Assembly: GCA_018399915.1 (NCBI GenBank)
Contig: JAGYNW010000120.1
Coordinates: 1-6,322 of the forward strand
Origin: Candidatus Omnitrophota bacterium
Lineage (GTDB): Bacteria > Omnitrophota > Gorgyraeia > Zapsychrales > Zapsychraceae
DNA length: 6,322 nucleotides
Direction of reading: 5' to 3'
Under the pieces are notes generated by a model. It was not told the origin of the DNA and searched no databases. It worked only from the letters and a program-made list of their open reading frames with translations. The position numbers and the translations under genes were made by a program. How positions within the stretch are numbered: position 1 is the first letter of the stretch; every line of letters begins with the position of its first letter. Of the stretch, positions 6,300-6,322 are shown piece after piece.

Positions 6300-6322
6300 T
6301 CCTTTTTTGAATCTCATTGACA

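Noticed and set aside
6015..6317. Minus-strand open frames of 60-100 codons under aspS and other genes (also at 219-431, 840-1142, 2897-3115, 3381-3671, 4874-5143 and 5118-5408).
   Set aside because: All lie antisense to well-conserved genes, show no recognisable domain and have translations typical of shadow frames.
6317..6322. TTGACA at the very end of the window, a perfect -35 box.
   Set aside because: The window ends here, so no -10 or following gene can be seen; a single hexamer is not enough.

Overview
The window comes from a bacterial chromosome with a moderately AT-rich, uniform base composition. It carries five plus-strand genes and no sign of phage, insertion sequences, tRNA, rRNA or CRISPR. 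The gene set (a cytosolic TPR-GAF histidine kinase, a GAF-containing HD-GYP response regulator, an HU/IHF-type protein, hisS and aspS) suits a Gram-negative-type, probably uncultured lineage. An Omnitrophota/PVC-like or deltaproteobacterial-like origin is my guess from gene style only and is weakly supported.

Left part (1-3143): a two-gene signalling operon. The kinase is cut by the left window edge (TPR-like helices, GAF, HisKA, HATPase). It is followed 11 nt later by a response regulator with receiver, GAF and canonical HD-GYP domains, predicted to hydrolyse cyclic di-GMP. Both partners carry a GAF sensor. At the 3' end of the operon two perfect inverted repeats interleave (order A-B-A'-B'), which allows a pseudoknot or two competing hairpins around the stop codon.

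Middle (3144-3736): a near-consensus promoter and a strong Shine-Dalgarno site drive a 90-residue HU/IHF-family protein. A short intergenic stretch follows. It ends in a 13-bp perfect hairpin just ahead of hisS, which itself lacks a visible Shine-Dalgarno site.

Right part (3737-6322): hisS (442 aa, intact by motifs) and aspS, 25 nt apart and presumably co-transcribed. The aspS reading frame is the most unusual item. It starts as a normal bacterial aspartyl-tRNA synthetase but lacks the GAD insertion domain. It then breaks off before motif 3 and ends in about 24 residues that resemble the C-terminal part of IolE (myo-inosose dehydratase family). As read, it cannot encode a complete synthetase. 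A recombination event, a pseudogene or an assembly misjoin are the candidate explanations, and the window alone cannot decide between them.
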